Part shown: one piece after another, positions 36,863 to 45,897 of the stretch
Position numbering within the stretch: position 1 is the stretch's first letter
Layout: every line of letters begins with the position of its first letter
Assembly: GCA_963758555.1 (NCBI GenBank)
Contig: CAVWVW010000003.1
Coordinates: 1,302,001-1,366,000, forward strand
DNA from: CAIUMH01 sp963758555
GTDB lineage: Bacteria > Actinomycetota > Acidimicrobiia > Acidimicrobiales > RAAP-2
Direction of reading: 5' to 3'
Length of the DNA stretch: 64,000 nt
Notes under the pieces: model-generated
Told to the model about the DNA's origin: nothing
Seen by the model: only the letters and a program-made list of their open reading frames with translations
Database searches by the model: none
Program-made: the position numbers and the translations under genes

Positions 36863-38347
36863 TCAGTCGATCGAGTCATAGGCGATGGGCTTCACCTTGA
36901 AGAAGTCGCCCTTCGTGGTGAAGCGGGCGATCAGGACCAGCGGGATGCCACCGACGAGCACGATGAGGTCAGGCAGCGCCGAGTTCCAGCCGTTCGAGGT
37001 GATCACCTCGTAGCCGACGTAGAGCAAGAACCCTCCGGCGACGATCGGCAGGAGGACGCCCATGAAGAAGAACGAGACCTTCTGAAACGCCACCCGGCGG
37101 AACGCCCACCCGCAAGCGACCCCGGTGATGCCGTAGTAGAAGGCCACCAGCACACCGATGTTCAAGATGAGCTTGGCGAAGATGTCGTTGACCGACGGGC
37201 TCCCCGACACGAGGATCATCATGACCAGCGAGAACCCCGCCAGGGCCAGCGTCCCGATCGCCGGGGTGAGGTAGCGCGGGTGGATGCGGGCGAAGATCTT
37301 CGGGAAGACCTTGTCTCGTGCCATCGAGAGGGTGATCCGAGCCGACGGCAGCAACGTCGTCTGCGTGGTGGCCACCGTCGAGCTGATCACCGCGATGATC
37401 ATGACGTAGCCAGCCCACGAGCCAAAGGCGCGGTTGGCGAAGAAGAAGAGCACGTCTCCACCCTGGTTGGCGATCACCTTCGGCGGGAGCAACATCTGGA
37501 CGGCGATGAAGTTGATCAGGAAGACCGCCAAGAGGAGCCACATCGAGATGATCGCCGCCCGGCCCGGCGTGCGGGTGGCGTCCTTCGACTCCTCCGACAG
37601 GTTGAGCGCAGTGTCCCAGCCCCAGAAGAAGAAGACGCCGAGCGCGATGCCCGAGGCCAGCGCACTCCAGCTGGTCACGTGGAAGGGGTTGAGCCAGCCG
37701 AAGTGGAAGGACGTGGACCCAACCGGGTGGAAGACCGCCACCTTGATGATGCCGGCCACCGAGAAGCCGATCACGGCCACGTACTCGATGATCACCAAGA
37801 TCCACTGGACGTTGGTGGTGTAGCGGATGCCGTAGATGCAGATGAAGGTGATGAGCGCGAGCCACACCGTGCCGATGACGGCAGTGAGCCACACGTTCGA
37901 TGCCGTGCTCGCATTGATCCAGCCCACCTTGTTGAAGAACAAGAGCGTGTAGGTCCCGGCCAACAAGGAGGCGGAGACGCAGAAGATCGCACCAGCGGCC
38001 ACCTGGACCCAGCCGTTGAACCAGCCGATCGAGGGCCTCGTGATCTTCGACAGCCACGCATAGGAGGCGCCGCAGTCAGGATCCTTTCGGTTGAGGTGGA
38101 AGTAGGCGTAGGCGATGAACAGCACCGGGATGAAGCTGGCGATGATCACCGAGGGAGCGAAGACCCCCACGCCGACGATGGCGACGACGAAGGCCATCGT
38201 CGAGGCCAGCGAGTACGCCGGGGCGACCGAGGAGACGGCCACCGCGGTGGCGTCGAAGAGGTTCAGCTCGTCTGCTCTGAGCTGCGCCTCTTGCTGGGCC
38301 TCTGGTACCGGGGCCCCGAAGGGGCCGAGGACATCCTGCTCTGACAT
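36863..38347 (-). CDS. APC-family amino acid/polyamine permease
   Basis: 494 residues with about 12 membrane helices: DATAVAVSSVAPAYSLASTM as the first, FFFWGWDTALNLSEESKDATRTPGRA in the middle, and the typical ARDKVFPKIFARIHPRYLTP loop. The FWGWDTALNLSEE segment resembles amine and amino-acid permeases found in actinobacterial putrescine loci. GACAAGGAGCACC precedes ATG 38347. Its neighbours (aminoaldehyde dehydrogenase upstream, alanine dehydrogenase downstream) suggest putrescine or a related amine as substrate; specificity is inferred. Confidence 0.88.
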   Translation of the reverse strand: MSEQDVLGPFGAPVPEAQQEAQLRADELNLFDATAVAVSSVAPAYSLASTMAFVVAIVGVGVFAPSVIIASFIPVLFIAYAYFHLNRKDPDCGASYAWLSKITRPSIGWFNGWVQVAAGAIFCVSASLLAGTYTLLFFNKVGWINASTASNVWLTAVIGTVWLALITFICIYGIRYTTNVQWILVIIEYVAVIGFSVAGIIKVAVFHPVGSTSFHFGWLNPFHVTSWSALASGIALGVFFFWGWDTALNLSEESKDATRTPGRAAIISMWLLLAVFLINFIAVQMLLPPKVIANQGGDVLFFFANRAFGSWAGYVMIIAVISSTVATTQTTLLPSARITLSMARDKVFPKIFARIHPRYLTPAIGTLALAGFSLVMMILVSGSPSVNDIFAKLILNIGVLVAFYYGITGVACGWAFRRVAFQKVSFFFMGVLLPIVAGGFLLYVGYEVITSNGWNSALPDLIVLVGGIPLVLIARFTTKGDFFKVKPIAYDSID

Positions 38348-38391
38348 GGTGCTCCTTGTCTCGGCCCGCAGGCCTCGCTCGCCTCTCCCGC

Positions 38392-39819
38392 CTAGCTCTC
38401 GATGTTGCTCATCACGTGCTTGATCCTGGTGTAGTCCTCGAAGCCGTACATCGAGAGGTCCTTGCCGTAGCCCGAGTGCTTGAAGCCACCGTGGGGCATC
38501 TCGGCCACCATCGGGATGTGCGTGTTGATCCACACGCACCCGAAGTCGAGGTCCCTCGCGCAGCGCATGGCTCGTCCGTGGTCGCTGGTCCAGACGCTCG
38601 AGGCCAAGCCGTACTCAACGCCGTTGGCGCGCTCGAGGGCTTGCGCCTCATCATCGAAGCGCTGGACGGTGATGACGGGCCCGAAGATCTCGTTCTGGAT
38701 CATCTCGTCGCTCTGGTCGAGATCGGACACGACACTCGGTGCGAACAAGAAGCCCCGCTCGCCCACCTGCTCGCCACCGGTCACGACCGACGCATGGGAG
38801 GGAGTGCGATCGAAGAAGCCCTTGAGCCGCGCTAGCTGGTTGGCGTTGTTCACCGGACCGAAGTCGGCGTCGGGGTTGTCGGTGCCACCCACCGTGGTCG
38901 CCTTCGCTGCCTCAGCCAGAGCATCGACGAAGTCGCCGTAGACGTCGTCGGACGCGAGCACGCGCGTCGCCGCCGTGCAGTCTTGGCCCGCGTTGAAGTA
39001 GCCCGCTCCGGCGATGCCCTCGGCGGCGGCTTCGATGTCGGCATCGTCAAAGACGAGCACCGGTGCCTTGCCGCCGAGCTCGAGGTGCACCCTCTTGAGC
39101 GACGGTGCGGCGGACGCCGCGACCTCCATCCCGGCACGCACCGAACCAGTGATCGACACCATCTGGGGCGTGGGGTGCTCGATGAAGAGACGCCCGGTGT
39201 CGCGATCGCCGACGACGACGTTGAAGACGCCGGGGGGCAGGTGCTCGGCCATGAGCTCGGCCATCCGCACGGTGGAGACCGGTGTGGTGTCAGAGGGCTT
39301 GAGCACCATGGTGTTGCCCGCGGCGAGCGCCGGGGCCCACTTCCACACCGCCATCATGAGCGGGTAGTTCCATGGGGTGACCGCGGCACAGACCCCGATG
39401 GGCTCTCGCCGGATCATCGACGTGTGGCCCTCCATGTACTCGCCCGCGCTCTTGCCCTCGAGGTTGCGAGCAGCTCCGGCGAAGAAGCGGATCTGGTCCA
39501 CCATCGGCGGGATCTCCTCGGCCAAGGTCAGCGACACCGGCTTGCCCGTGTTCTCCGACTCCAAGCCCACCAGCTCCTCCGCGTGGCTCTCGAGGGTGTC
39601 GGCGATGCGGAAGAGGGCGAGCGAGCGAGCAGACGGCGTGGTCCGCTTCCAGGAGGCGAACGCGCCACGGGCCGCAGCCATCGCGGCGTCGACGTCGGCT
39701 GCGTTCGAGATGGGAGCTTCAGCGAAGACGTCACCGGTCGAAGGGTTCACCAGCTCAAGGGCGCCTGAGCCCCTCGCCTCTACCGTCTCGCCACCGATGA
39801 AGTTCTTGAGCCGTGCCAC
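38392..39819 (-). CDS. Aminobutyraldehyde dehydrogenase-like aldehyde dehydrogenase
   Basis: 475 residues: AAVTPWNYPLMMAVWKWAPALAAGNT, ITGSVRAGMEVAASA, the general base in HLELGGKAPVLVF and the catalytic cysteine in FNAGQDCTAATRV. FNAGQDC and GFKHSGYGKDLS are typical of gamma-aminobutyraldehyde dehydrogenases (PatD/PuuC group). The product would be GABA if the substrate is aminobutyraldehyde from putrescine. The GTG at 39819 has AAGGGGGA upstream. It is first in a unit with the permease and divergent from the lrp-aminotransferase-oxidase unit. Confidence 0.9.
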   Translation of the reverse strand: MARLKNFIGGETVEARGSGALELVNPSTGDVFAEAPISNAADVDAAMAAARGAFASWKRTTPSARSLALFRIADTLESHAEELVGLESENTGKPVSLTLAEEIPPMVDQIRFFAGAARNLEGKSAGEYMEGHTSMIRREPIGVCAAVTPWNYPLMMAVWKWAPALAAGNTMVLKPSDTTPVSTVRMAELMAEHLPPGVFNVVVGDRDTGRLFIEHPTPQMVSITGSVRAGMEVAASAAPSLKRVHLELGGKAPVLVFDDADIEAAAEGIAGAGYFNAGQDCTAATRVLASDDVYGDFVDALAEAAKATTVGGTDNPDADFGPVNNANQLARLKGFFDRTPSHASVVTGGEQVGERGFLFAPSVVSDLDQSDEMIQNEIFGPVITVQRFDDEAQALERANGVEYGLASSVWTSDHGRAMRCARDLDFGCVWINTHIPMVAEMPHGGFKHSGYGKDLSMYGFEDYTRIKHVMSNIES

Positions 39820-39993
39820 GTCGGTCCCCCTTGCTGGTTCGCCGCTCTGGGCCGTCTGGTTGCTGGCCCGAAACGGTATCGAGCCACCATCGCAGGTCCG
39901 GCGCCGCTCGGCAAGTGAAGAGCGGCGTAATTCGCCTCAAATCTCAAAAGGACGCCTGATCTCGGCGTGTTCCATGCTCTATGCTTTGGATTG

Positions 39994-40012
39994 AGGCGCC
40001 TCGGAGGCGCCT
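39994..40012 (+). promoter_or_regulatory. Palindromic hairpin before the lrp start
   Basis: AGGCGCCT repeats on both sides of CGG, giving a perfect 8-bp stem with a 3-nt loop, ending 17 bases before the lrp ATG. It may be an operator for the Lrp protein or an RNA structure near its ribosome site. Confidence 0.35.
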
Positions 40013-40029
40013 TGGGGGTTGAGGAAGTC

Positions 40030-40537
40030 ATGGCACGAGCAGGTCGAGCGACGCAGGTCACGTCAATCCGCCAAGACCGCCCTGAGCAGATCTCCCTCGA
40101 CCAGGCTGACCGCCAGATCATCGAGATGCTCCAGGTCGACGGACGGCGGGCCTACGGCTCGATGGCTGAGCAGGTCGGGTTGTCCGAGACGGCAGTTCGC
40201 CGACGGGTGCAGCGTCTCCGAGAGACCAAGGCCGTCGACATCGTGGCGGTGACCGATCCCCTCCAGCTGGGCTTCAACCGCGAAGCCATGCTGGGTGTGC
40301 GCGTGAGCGGCGACGCCCGGTTGGTGGCTGAGGAGATCGCAGCGATCGACGAGGCGATCTACGTCGTGCTGACCGCAGGGAAGCTTTGATCTCTTGGTTG
40401 AGATGATCTGCGAAGACGACGATCATCTCTTCCATGTGCTCAACGACCGGATCCGCGCGTTGCCCGGCGTGACCGAGGTCGAGACCTTCGTCTATCTGAA
40501 ATTGGCAAAGCAAACCTACTCATGGGGGACACGATGA
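40030..40537 (+). CDS. Lrp/AsnC family transcriptional regulator (one apparent frameshift)
   Basis: 168 residues after repair. The N-terminal helix-turn-helix LDQADRQIIEMLQVDGRRAYGSMAEQVGLSETAVRRRVQRL is followed by the RAM ligand-binding domain. The frame breaks at a GGG run (40378-40380): as written it ends VVLTAGKL-stop, but with GG it continues TAGSFDLLVEMICEDDDHLF to VETFVYLKLAKQTYSWG, standard for the family. GAGGAAG precedes ATG 40030. The repaired stop overlaps the next start as ATGA, supporting the repair. It is the likely local regulator of the amine locus. Confidence 0.87.
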
Positions 40538-41967
40538 CCACCACCGACGAAACCACGCACGAGCACGTCGCCGCTGACGGCGTGACCGCGCACAGTGATG
40601 ACGCGCACGCTCTCGCCGAATCGGCTCGCCGGCACACCTGGCTGCACTTCAGCCGCATGGGTGCCTACACCGAGGAGAACGAGATCCCCATCATCGTCAA
40701 GGGAGAGGGCGCCTACGTCTACGACTCTCGTGGCAAGAAGTACATGGACGGGATCGCCAGCCTCTTCACCTCGCAGCTCGGCCACGGCCAGATCGAGCTG
40801 GCCGAGGCTTCCGCAGCCCAGGCCAAGGACCTCGCGTTCTTCCCGCTGTGGACCTACGCGCACCCGAACGCCATCAACCTGGCAGCCAAGCTGGCGTCGA
40901 TCGCCCCCGGGGATCTCAACCGGGTCTTCTTCACCTCAGGCGGAGCCGAGTCGGTCGAGAGCGCCTGGAAGCTGGCTCGCCAGTACCACGAGCTCAACGG
41001 CGAGCCCACCCGCTACAAGGCCATCAGCCGCGACATCGCTTACCACGGCACCACCCTCGGGGCGCTCTCGATCACCTCGATCCAGCCCTACCGCGTGCCC
41101 TTCGAGCCCCTCGTGCCCGGTGCGATCAAGGTCCCCAACACCAACTTCTACCGAGCCCCTGAGCACGGCGACAACCTCGAGGACTTTGGGATCTGGGCGG
41201 CCGACGAGATCGAGCGGGCCATCGAGCGCGAAGACCCGAGCACCGTCGCTGCGGTGTTCTTGGAGCCCGTCCAGAACGCAGGCGGGTGCATCACCCCTCC
41301 CCCCGGCTACTTGGCACGCGTCCGCGAGATCTGCGATCGCCACGGCGTCCTCCTGGTCTTCGATGAGACCATCACGGCCTTCGGACGGCTGGGTGAGTGG
41401 TTCGGCGCGATCAAGTACGAGGTGACCCCGGACATCATCACCTGCGCGAAGGGCCTTACCTCGGCCTACGCGCCGTGCGGTGCGATGATCGCCTCTGATC
41501 GGGTCTACGCCCCCTTCGAGGGCGCCGACGCCAGCTTCCTGCACGGCTACACCTTTGCCGGCCACCCGGTGAGCACGGCGGTGGCGCTCAAGAACCTCGA
41601 GATCTTCGAGCGAGACGACGTCTTGGGCCATGTGCGGAAGAACGCCCCGATCTTCAGGGCCACCTTGGAGGACGCACTCGGCGATCTGCCCATCGTGGGT
41701 GACATCCGTGGCGAAGGCTTCTTCTACGGCATCGAGATGGTCAAGGACCGCGACACCAAGGAGACCTTCAACGACGAGGAGTCCGAGCGCCTCATCCGCG
41801 GGTACCTCTCGGGTGCGCTCTTCGAGAAGGGCCTCATCTGTCGCTCAGACGATCGAGGCGACCCGGTCGTCCAGCTCTCACCGCCGTTGATCTCGGGCGA
41901 AGCCGAGTTCGACTTCATGGCCTCCGTGCTGAAAGACGTCTTGTCCTCAGCGCTCGCTCAGATCTGA
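40534..41967 (+). CDS. Class III aminotransferase, probably putrescine/omega-amine:pyruvate type
   Basis: 477 residues of the fold-type I class III group: HTWLHFSRMGAY, FFTSGGAESVESAWKLARQYH, AAVFLEPVQNAGG, VFDETITAFGRLGEWFG and the PLP lysine in CAKGLTSAYAPCGAMIAS. These resemble putrescine- and omega-amino acid-pyruvate transaminases. With an aminobutyraldehyde dehydrogenase and amine permease next door, putrescine to 4-aminobutanal is the likely reaction. ATG 40534 is preferred because GGGGGA lies upstream and it overlaps the lrp stop; ATG 40522 is possible. Confidence 0.88.
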   Translation: MTTTDETTHEHVAADGVTAHSDDAHALAESARRHTWLHFSRMGAYTEENEIPIIVKGEGAYVYDSRGKKYMDGIASLFTSQLGHGQIELAEASAAQAKDLAFFPLWTYAHPNAINLAAKLASIAPGDLNRVFFTSGGAESVESAWKLARQYHELNGEPTRYKAISRDIAYHGTTLGALSITSIQPYRVPFEPLVPGAIKVPNTNFYRAPEHGDNLEDFGIWAADEIERAIEREDPSTVAAVFLEPVQNAGGCITPPPGYLARVREICDRHGVLLVFDETITAFGRLGEWFGAIKYEVTPDIITCAKGLTSAYAPCGAMIASDRVYAPFEGADASFLHGYTFAGHPVSTAVALKNLEIFERDDVLGHVRKNAPIFRATLEDALGDLPIVGDIRGEGFFYGIEMVKDRDTKETFNDEESERLIRGYLSGALFEKGLICRSDDRGDPVVQLSPPLISGEAEFDFMASVLKDVLSSALAQI

Positions 41968-41972
41968 GCGCA

Positions 41973-43367
41973 GTGACGAGCTCGCCGAGCGGGCTGTCGC
42001 TCTGGTGGGACTCGCTCGAGGCCGTCCCTCCGCTGCGACCCGCGCTCGACGGCGATCGCGACGTCGACGTCTGCATCGTGGGCGGAGGGTTCACAGGACT
42101 GTGGTCGGCGTACTACCTGCTCGACGCCGACCCGACGCTGCGAGTGGTCATCCTCGAAGCTGAGCGCTGCGGCTTCGGTGCGTCGGGGCGCAACGGAGGC
42201 TGGGCCTCAGCCCTCTTCTCAGCCAGCGACGCGCGCCTGGTGCGTGACCACGGCATCGACGCCGCCCAAGCCATGCGACGAGCCATGGTGGCCTCGATCG
42301 ATGAGATCGAGAGCGTGACCACGAGAGAGGGCATCGACGCTCGGATGCGCAAGGGCGGCAGCATCGTGGCCGCCCGAGGTCCTGCGCAGCTCCAACGTGG
42401 CCTGGCCGAGGTCGCAGAGGCGCGCTCGCTCGGCGTCGATCCCGACGTCACGTGGCTGAGCGAAGACGAGGCACGTGCTCGTGTGGCGATGAGCGAGCTG
42501 CTCGGCGCCGAGTTCACTCCGCACTGCGCTGCCCTCGACCCCGTGCGCCTCGTGCTCGGCTTGGCCGACGCCGTCGAGGCTCGAGGAGCCACGATCGCCG
42601 AACGAACCTGCGTCGTGGCCATCGAAGAGGGCAGCCCCTCGCGTCGAGCGTCCGTGCGCACGGCTGAGAGCACCGTCAATGCCCACGTCGTCATCCGAGC
42701 GACGGAGGGGTGGTCAAGCCAGCTCAGAGGCTCTCATCGAGACGTCCTGCCCGTCTACTCGCTGATGATCGCCACCGAGCCGCTCTCTGACGAGCTCTGG
42801 GAGCGCCTAGGCCTTCGGGAGCGAGAGACCTTCGCTGACTTCCGAAATCTCGTGATCTACGGTCAGCGCACCGTTGACGGACGACTCGCCTTTGGGGGGC
42901 GAGGAGCGCCCTATCACTTTGGCTCCAAGATCAAACCGAGCTTCGATCGAAGCGAGGCGGTCTTCGCCGCTCTTCGCGAGACTCTCATCGACCTCTTCCC
43001 GACCATCGCTGACGTCACCATCACGCACCACTGGGGAGGACCCGTCGGCATCCCGCGGGACTGGCACAGCTCAGTGGGCCTCGATCGCAGCACCGGGATC
43101 GCGTGGGCCGGTGGTTACGTCGGCGATGGGGTGACCACCACGAACCTGGCGGGCCGCACGCTGGCCGCTGCGATCACTGACACTCCCTCGCCGCTCTTGT
43201 CACTCCCCTGGGTGAACCACCGCTCTCGGCGCTGGGAACCCGAACCGCTTCGGTGGCTTGGCGTCAACGCCGGCCTGGTGGCCACCCGCTGGGCTGATGG
43301 GGTCGAAGGGCGCCGAGGCCGACCCTCGAAGATCTCCGGAGCGCTCGCAGGTCTGCTCGGAGGTTGA
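41973..43367 (+). CDS. FAD-dependent amine oxidoreductase (PuuB/DadA-like)
   Basis: 464 residues of the D-amino-acid oxidase superfamily: FAD-binding VDVCIVGGGFTGLWSAYYL, LEAERCGFGASGRNGGW, then HHWGGPVGIPRDWHSSVGLD and GYVGDGVTTTNLAGRTLA at the C-terminal FAD site. ASGRNGG and the GDGV end are typical of gamma-glutamylputrescine oxidase-like enzymes. No glutamylputrescine synthetase is in the window, so the enzyme may act on another amine. GTG start five bases after the transaminase stop. Confidence 0.88.
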   Translation: MTSSPSGLSLWWDSLEAVPPLRPALDGDRDVDVCIVGGGFTGLWSAYYLLDADPTLRVVILEAERCGFGASGRNGGWASALFSASDARLVRDHGIDAAQAMRRAMVASIDEIESVTTREGIDARMRKGGSIVAARGPAQLQRGLAEVAEARSLGVDPDVTWLSEDEARARVAMSELLGAEFTPHCAALDPVRLVLGLADAVEARGATIAERTCVVAIEEGSPSRRASVRTAESTVNAHVVIRATEGWSSQLRGSHRDVLPVYSLMIATEPLSDELWERLGLRERETFADFRNLVIYGQRTVDGRLAFGGRGAPYHFGSKIKPSFDRSEAVFAALRETLIDLFPTIADVTITHHWGGPVGIPRDWHSSVGLDRSTGIAWAGGYVGDGVTTTNLAGRTLAAAITDTPSPLLSLPWVNHRSRRWEPEPLRWLGVNAGLVATRWADGVEGRRGRPSKISGALAGLLGG

Positions 43368-43506
43368 CCACTACCCCGCTGGGGAGACCTCGGAGCCGCC
43401 TGGTCGCGTGAGGGTCCGCCTCGTCAGGCATCGTCAAGAGCAATCCAAGCACCGGTGCTTCGACCTCGGTACGCTGAGCACACCGTCGAACCTGTGAGGC
43501 ATCACC

Positions 43507-44475
43507 ATGTCGCTTCGATTCAAGTCACGCCACCGCCCAATGGGCCGCTTGCTCGCCCTGACGGCGTTGCTCCCCGCCCTCGCGCTGACCGGCCTGGGAG
43601 CGACGCTGAGCGCCACCGAGGCGGGCGCCATTGTGTCGCCTTGGCCGACGCAGCACTTCACCTTCACGTCGACGGCATCCAACCTCGATGGTGACGCCGC
43701 GTTGATCAACAACTTTGCGACGAACAACCAGCCTGGCGCTCTCGTGTTCGCGACGCCGAACTACGACGTTGGGGGCATCTGTGGCTGCCACGACTCGACG
43801 CCGACCAACACCCCGATCGGCGTGGGATACATCCCGGGCTCGCCTGGCCAATGGGTGGTCCTCCACGAGGACAACACGCCCATGACCGCCAACGAGCAGT
43901 ACAACATCCTCGTCGTCCCTCAAGCGATGCCGAACGTCTTCCGCAAGGTGACCTCGGCGTCTACCGATTTTGGCGACAGCAGCTTCTTCTCGAATCCGCT
44001 GAGCGACAACAACCCGAACGCCAAGATCCTGATCTCTCAGGTCTACAACACCAAGAACGCTCAGTCTTCGGGCTACTTCAACAACCACAACGTCGGGGTT
44101 TGGTACGACTCAGACATCAAGAAGTGGGCGATCTACGAAGAAGACGGCTCTACCATGCCCGCGGGACTCCACTTCAACATCCTCATCGGCGCGGCGAACA
44201 CCAACGGGGGGAAGTTCATCGTCCAGAGGTCGGCAGCGACCAACCTCGATGGCAACGCCACCCACATCATCAACGTCATGACCGACAACGATCCCAACGC
44301 CTTCGGTCTGGCCACGCACATGTACAACCCGGGCACGAACCCGCCTCGCTACAGCAACTTCCAGGCAGCCATGTGGTACGACACCACGACCAACCTTCTG
44401 GCCGTCTACAACTGGGATGAAGGCTCGATGGCCAAGGCTGAGTCGTTCGCGGTGCTGCTCTTTCCTGGGGGGTAG
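43507..44475 (+). CDS. Secreted three-repeat protein, copy 1 (DUF7452-like repeats)
   Basis: 322 residues. A signal peptide (RRP-type basic start RFKSRHRPMGR, hydrophobic ALTALLPALALTGLG, then A-x-A-like TEAGA) precedes three repeats of about 80-90 residues. Each repeat has an NPNA-type segment followed by a Y, an N-rich loop, a GVWYD-like core, then a W/V-x-I/V-Y/H-x-E/W-D element and F-N-I-L-I/V: GVGYIPG, GVWYDSDIKKWAIYEEDG and AMWYDTTTNLLAVYNWDEG. Repeat 1 has an extra CGCHDS insert. The second copy lies 240 bp downstream. I recall similar repeats in uncharacterised secreted proteins (DUF7452); the function is unknown. A cell-surface or extracellular role is inferred from the signal peptide. 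Confidence 0.75.
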   Translation: MSLRFKSRHRPMGRLLALTALLPALALTGLGATLSATEAGAIVSPWPTQHFTFTSTASNLDGDAALINNFATNNQPGALVFATPNYDVGGICGCHDSTPTNTPIGVGYIPGSPGQWVVLHEDNTPMTANEQYNILVVPQAMPNVFRKVTSASTDFGDSSFFSNPLSDNNPNAKILISQVYNTKNAQSSGYFNNHNVGVWYDSDIKKWAIYEEDGSTMPAGLHFNILIGAANTNGGKFIVQRSAATNLDGNATHIINVMTDNDPNAFGLATHMYNPGTNPPRYSNFQAAMWYDTTTNLLAVYNWDEGSMAKAESFAVLLFPGG

Positions 44476-44492
44476 CGCTCGTCAGCGAGCGC
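44475..44492 (+). terminator. Hairpin after the first secreted-repeat gene
   Basis: GCGCTCG and CGAGCGC form a perfect 7-bp stem around TCAG, starting at the last base of the stop codon. There is no T-run. The rest of the 240-bp gap to the next gene shows no other feature. Confidence 0.35.
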
Positions 44493-44715
44493 CGAGAGAC
44501 CAATCGTCGTCTCCTCGGCGGCTAGCGAATCGGCCGTGCTCAAGGCCTTCTCCGGACGACGCGCTCGGAGGACCTCAAGAGCGTGACGACCCGTGCCTCG
44601 GGCTACGCAATGTGCCAAACTCCGAGGGTTGTGCGGCGCACGAGTACGCGGCGACGCGATGAAGATCGTCAACGTGGATCTCGCCCAGGGTGGGTGTCGA
44701 TCGAGGGGAGTCGCC

Positions 44716-45702
44716 ATGAACACGCCGACAGGACGCACCAAAAGCTTCCGACTCCGAGCGCTCGTGGTCGCAGCGCTGCTACCGGCCGCGGGCATGCTCG
44801 CCGCGCTGCCTTCCATGGCAACGCCGTCGGGAGCGACGACCGCCTACCCCACCCAGCACTTCATCGTGACGGCGACGACGGCGAACACCACGGGTCAGCT
44901 CTTGACGATCCACAACGGAGCGACCGACAACACCCCTGGCGCACTCCTCTTCGTGACGCCGAGCGCCGAACCGGGCGAGTCAGGCACCTTCCAGGACTGG
45001 GCGGGGTCCAACGTGCCGCTCGGGGTCTTCTACGAGCCCACGGGCACCAACACGGGCAACTGGACCATCTTCACAGAGGACGACTCGACGCCCATCCCGC
45101 TCGGCATGTCATTCGACGTGCTCGTGGTGCACGCCAAGACCTCGACCGCCTTCTACCAGACCTCGAAGAGCTCCAACACGCCGAACGGCGCTGACTTCAC
45201 GTTGATCAACAACCCGCTCACCAACAACAACCCGAACGCCAAGCTCATCGTGCAGGACAACTACAACCCCAATGGCATCATCAGCGGGGCGTACAACGAC
45301 AACAACGTGGGCGTCTGGTACGACTCGACGGCGCACGAGTGGTCGGTCTATCGAGAGAGCGGCTACCTCACCTCGATGCCCCTCGGCGTCCACTTCAACG
45401 TGCTGGTCGGCACGAGCTCGACCAACGGCGGCTCGATGTCGGTCAACTACGCCACCGCGAAGAGCGAAGGCATCGACAACTACGGCAGCCTGGTCAACAG
45501 CGCAGCCACCAACTACGACCCGAACGCCGTGGCGTTCGTCACCCACGTCTACGGCGCCGGCGACAACGACGTCTACGACAACAACATCCTCGGCGTGACC
45601 TACTTCACGAATCAGTCGGTCCCCGAGCTGGTGGTCCTCAACTTCAACCAGGTGCCGATCCCTCTGCACTCGGAGTTCAACATCCTCAGCTTCCAGAGCT
45701 AG
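44716..45702 (+). CDS. Secreted three-repeat protein, copy 2 (DUF7452-like repeats)
   Basis: 328 residues, paralogous to the preceding gene over its whole length. Signal peptide RTKSFRLRALVVAALLPAAG with a likely cleavage after ATPSGA, then the shared AYPTQHFIVTAT (compare PWPTQHFTFTST). Three repeats follow with cores GVFYEPTG...WTIFTEDDST, GVWYDSTAHEWSVYRESG and GVTYFTNQSVPELVVLNFN, each ending F-x-V/I-L. NNPLTNNNPNAKLIVQDNYNP parallels NPLSDNNPNAKILISQVYN in copy 1. GAGGGGAG precedes ATG 44716; an ATG at 44659 is an unlikely alternative. Very high Asn/Thr content and no cysteine in the mature part suggest an exported beta-rich domain. Confidence 0.75.
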   Translation: MNTPTGRTKSFRLRALVVAALLPAAGMLAALPSMATPSGATTAYPTQHFIVTATTANTTGQLLTIHNGATDNTPGALLFVTPSAEPGESGTFQDWAGSNVPLGVFYEPTGTNTGNWTIFTEDDSTPIPLGMSFDVLVVHAKTSTAFYQTSKSSNTPNGADFTLINNPLTNNNPNAKLIVQDNYNPNGIISGAYNDNNVGVWYDSTAHEWSVYRESGYLTSMPLGVHFNVLVGTSSTNGGSMSVNYATAKSEGIDNYGSLVNSAATNYDPNAVAFVTHVYGAGDNDVYDNNILGVTYFTNQSVPELVVLNFNQVPIPLHSEFNILSFQS

Positions 45703-45768
45703 GAGCGACCAGCTCAGCGGAGCCCACGGTTCGCCTGAACCTCGGGCTCGGCTCAGCGCTCGCAGACG

Positions 45769-45798
45769 ACGAGACGAAGCCAACGAGCGCCGTCTCGT
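45769..45798. terminator. Possible hairpin between convergent genes
   Basis: ACGAGAC and GTCTCGT pair over a 16-nt loop in the 195-bp gap between the secreted-repeat gene and the convergent membrane protein gene. Nothing else is seen in this gap. Confidence 0.25.
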
Positions 45799-45897
45799 TC
45801 GCCTCGCTCCTCTGTGCCAGAAGAGGTCTCGCCAAGGGTGGAGGGGCTCACGAGCTTTGGGGCCGCGGTGGCTCTAACGAGGACGCCCACCACGTGC

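Noticed and set aside
36551..38344. Open frame of 597 codons opposite the amine permease and ald
   Set aside because: Extremely charged, low-complexity translation with no hydrophobic core; the opposite strand encodes clear membrane helices and alanine dehydrogenase.
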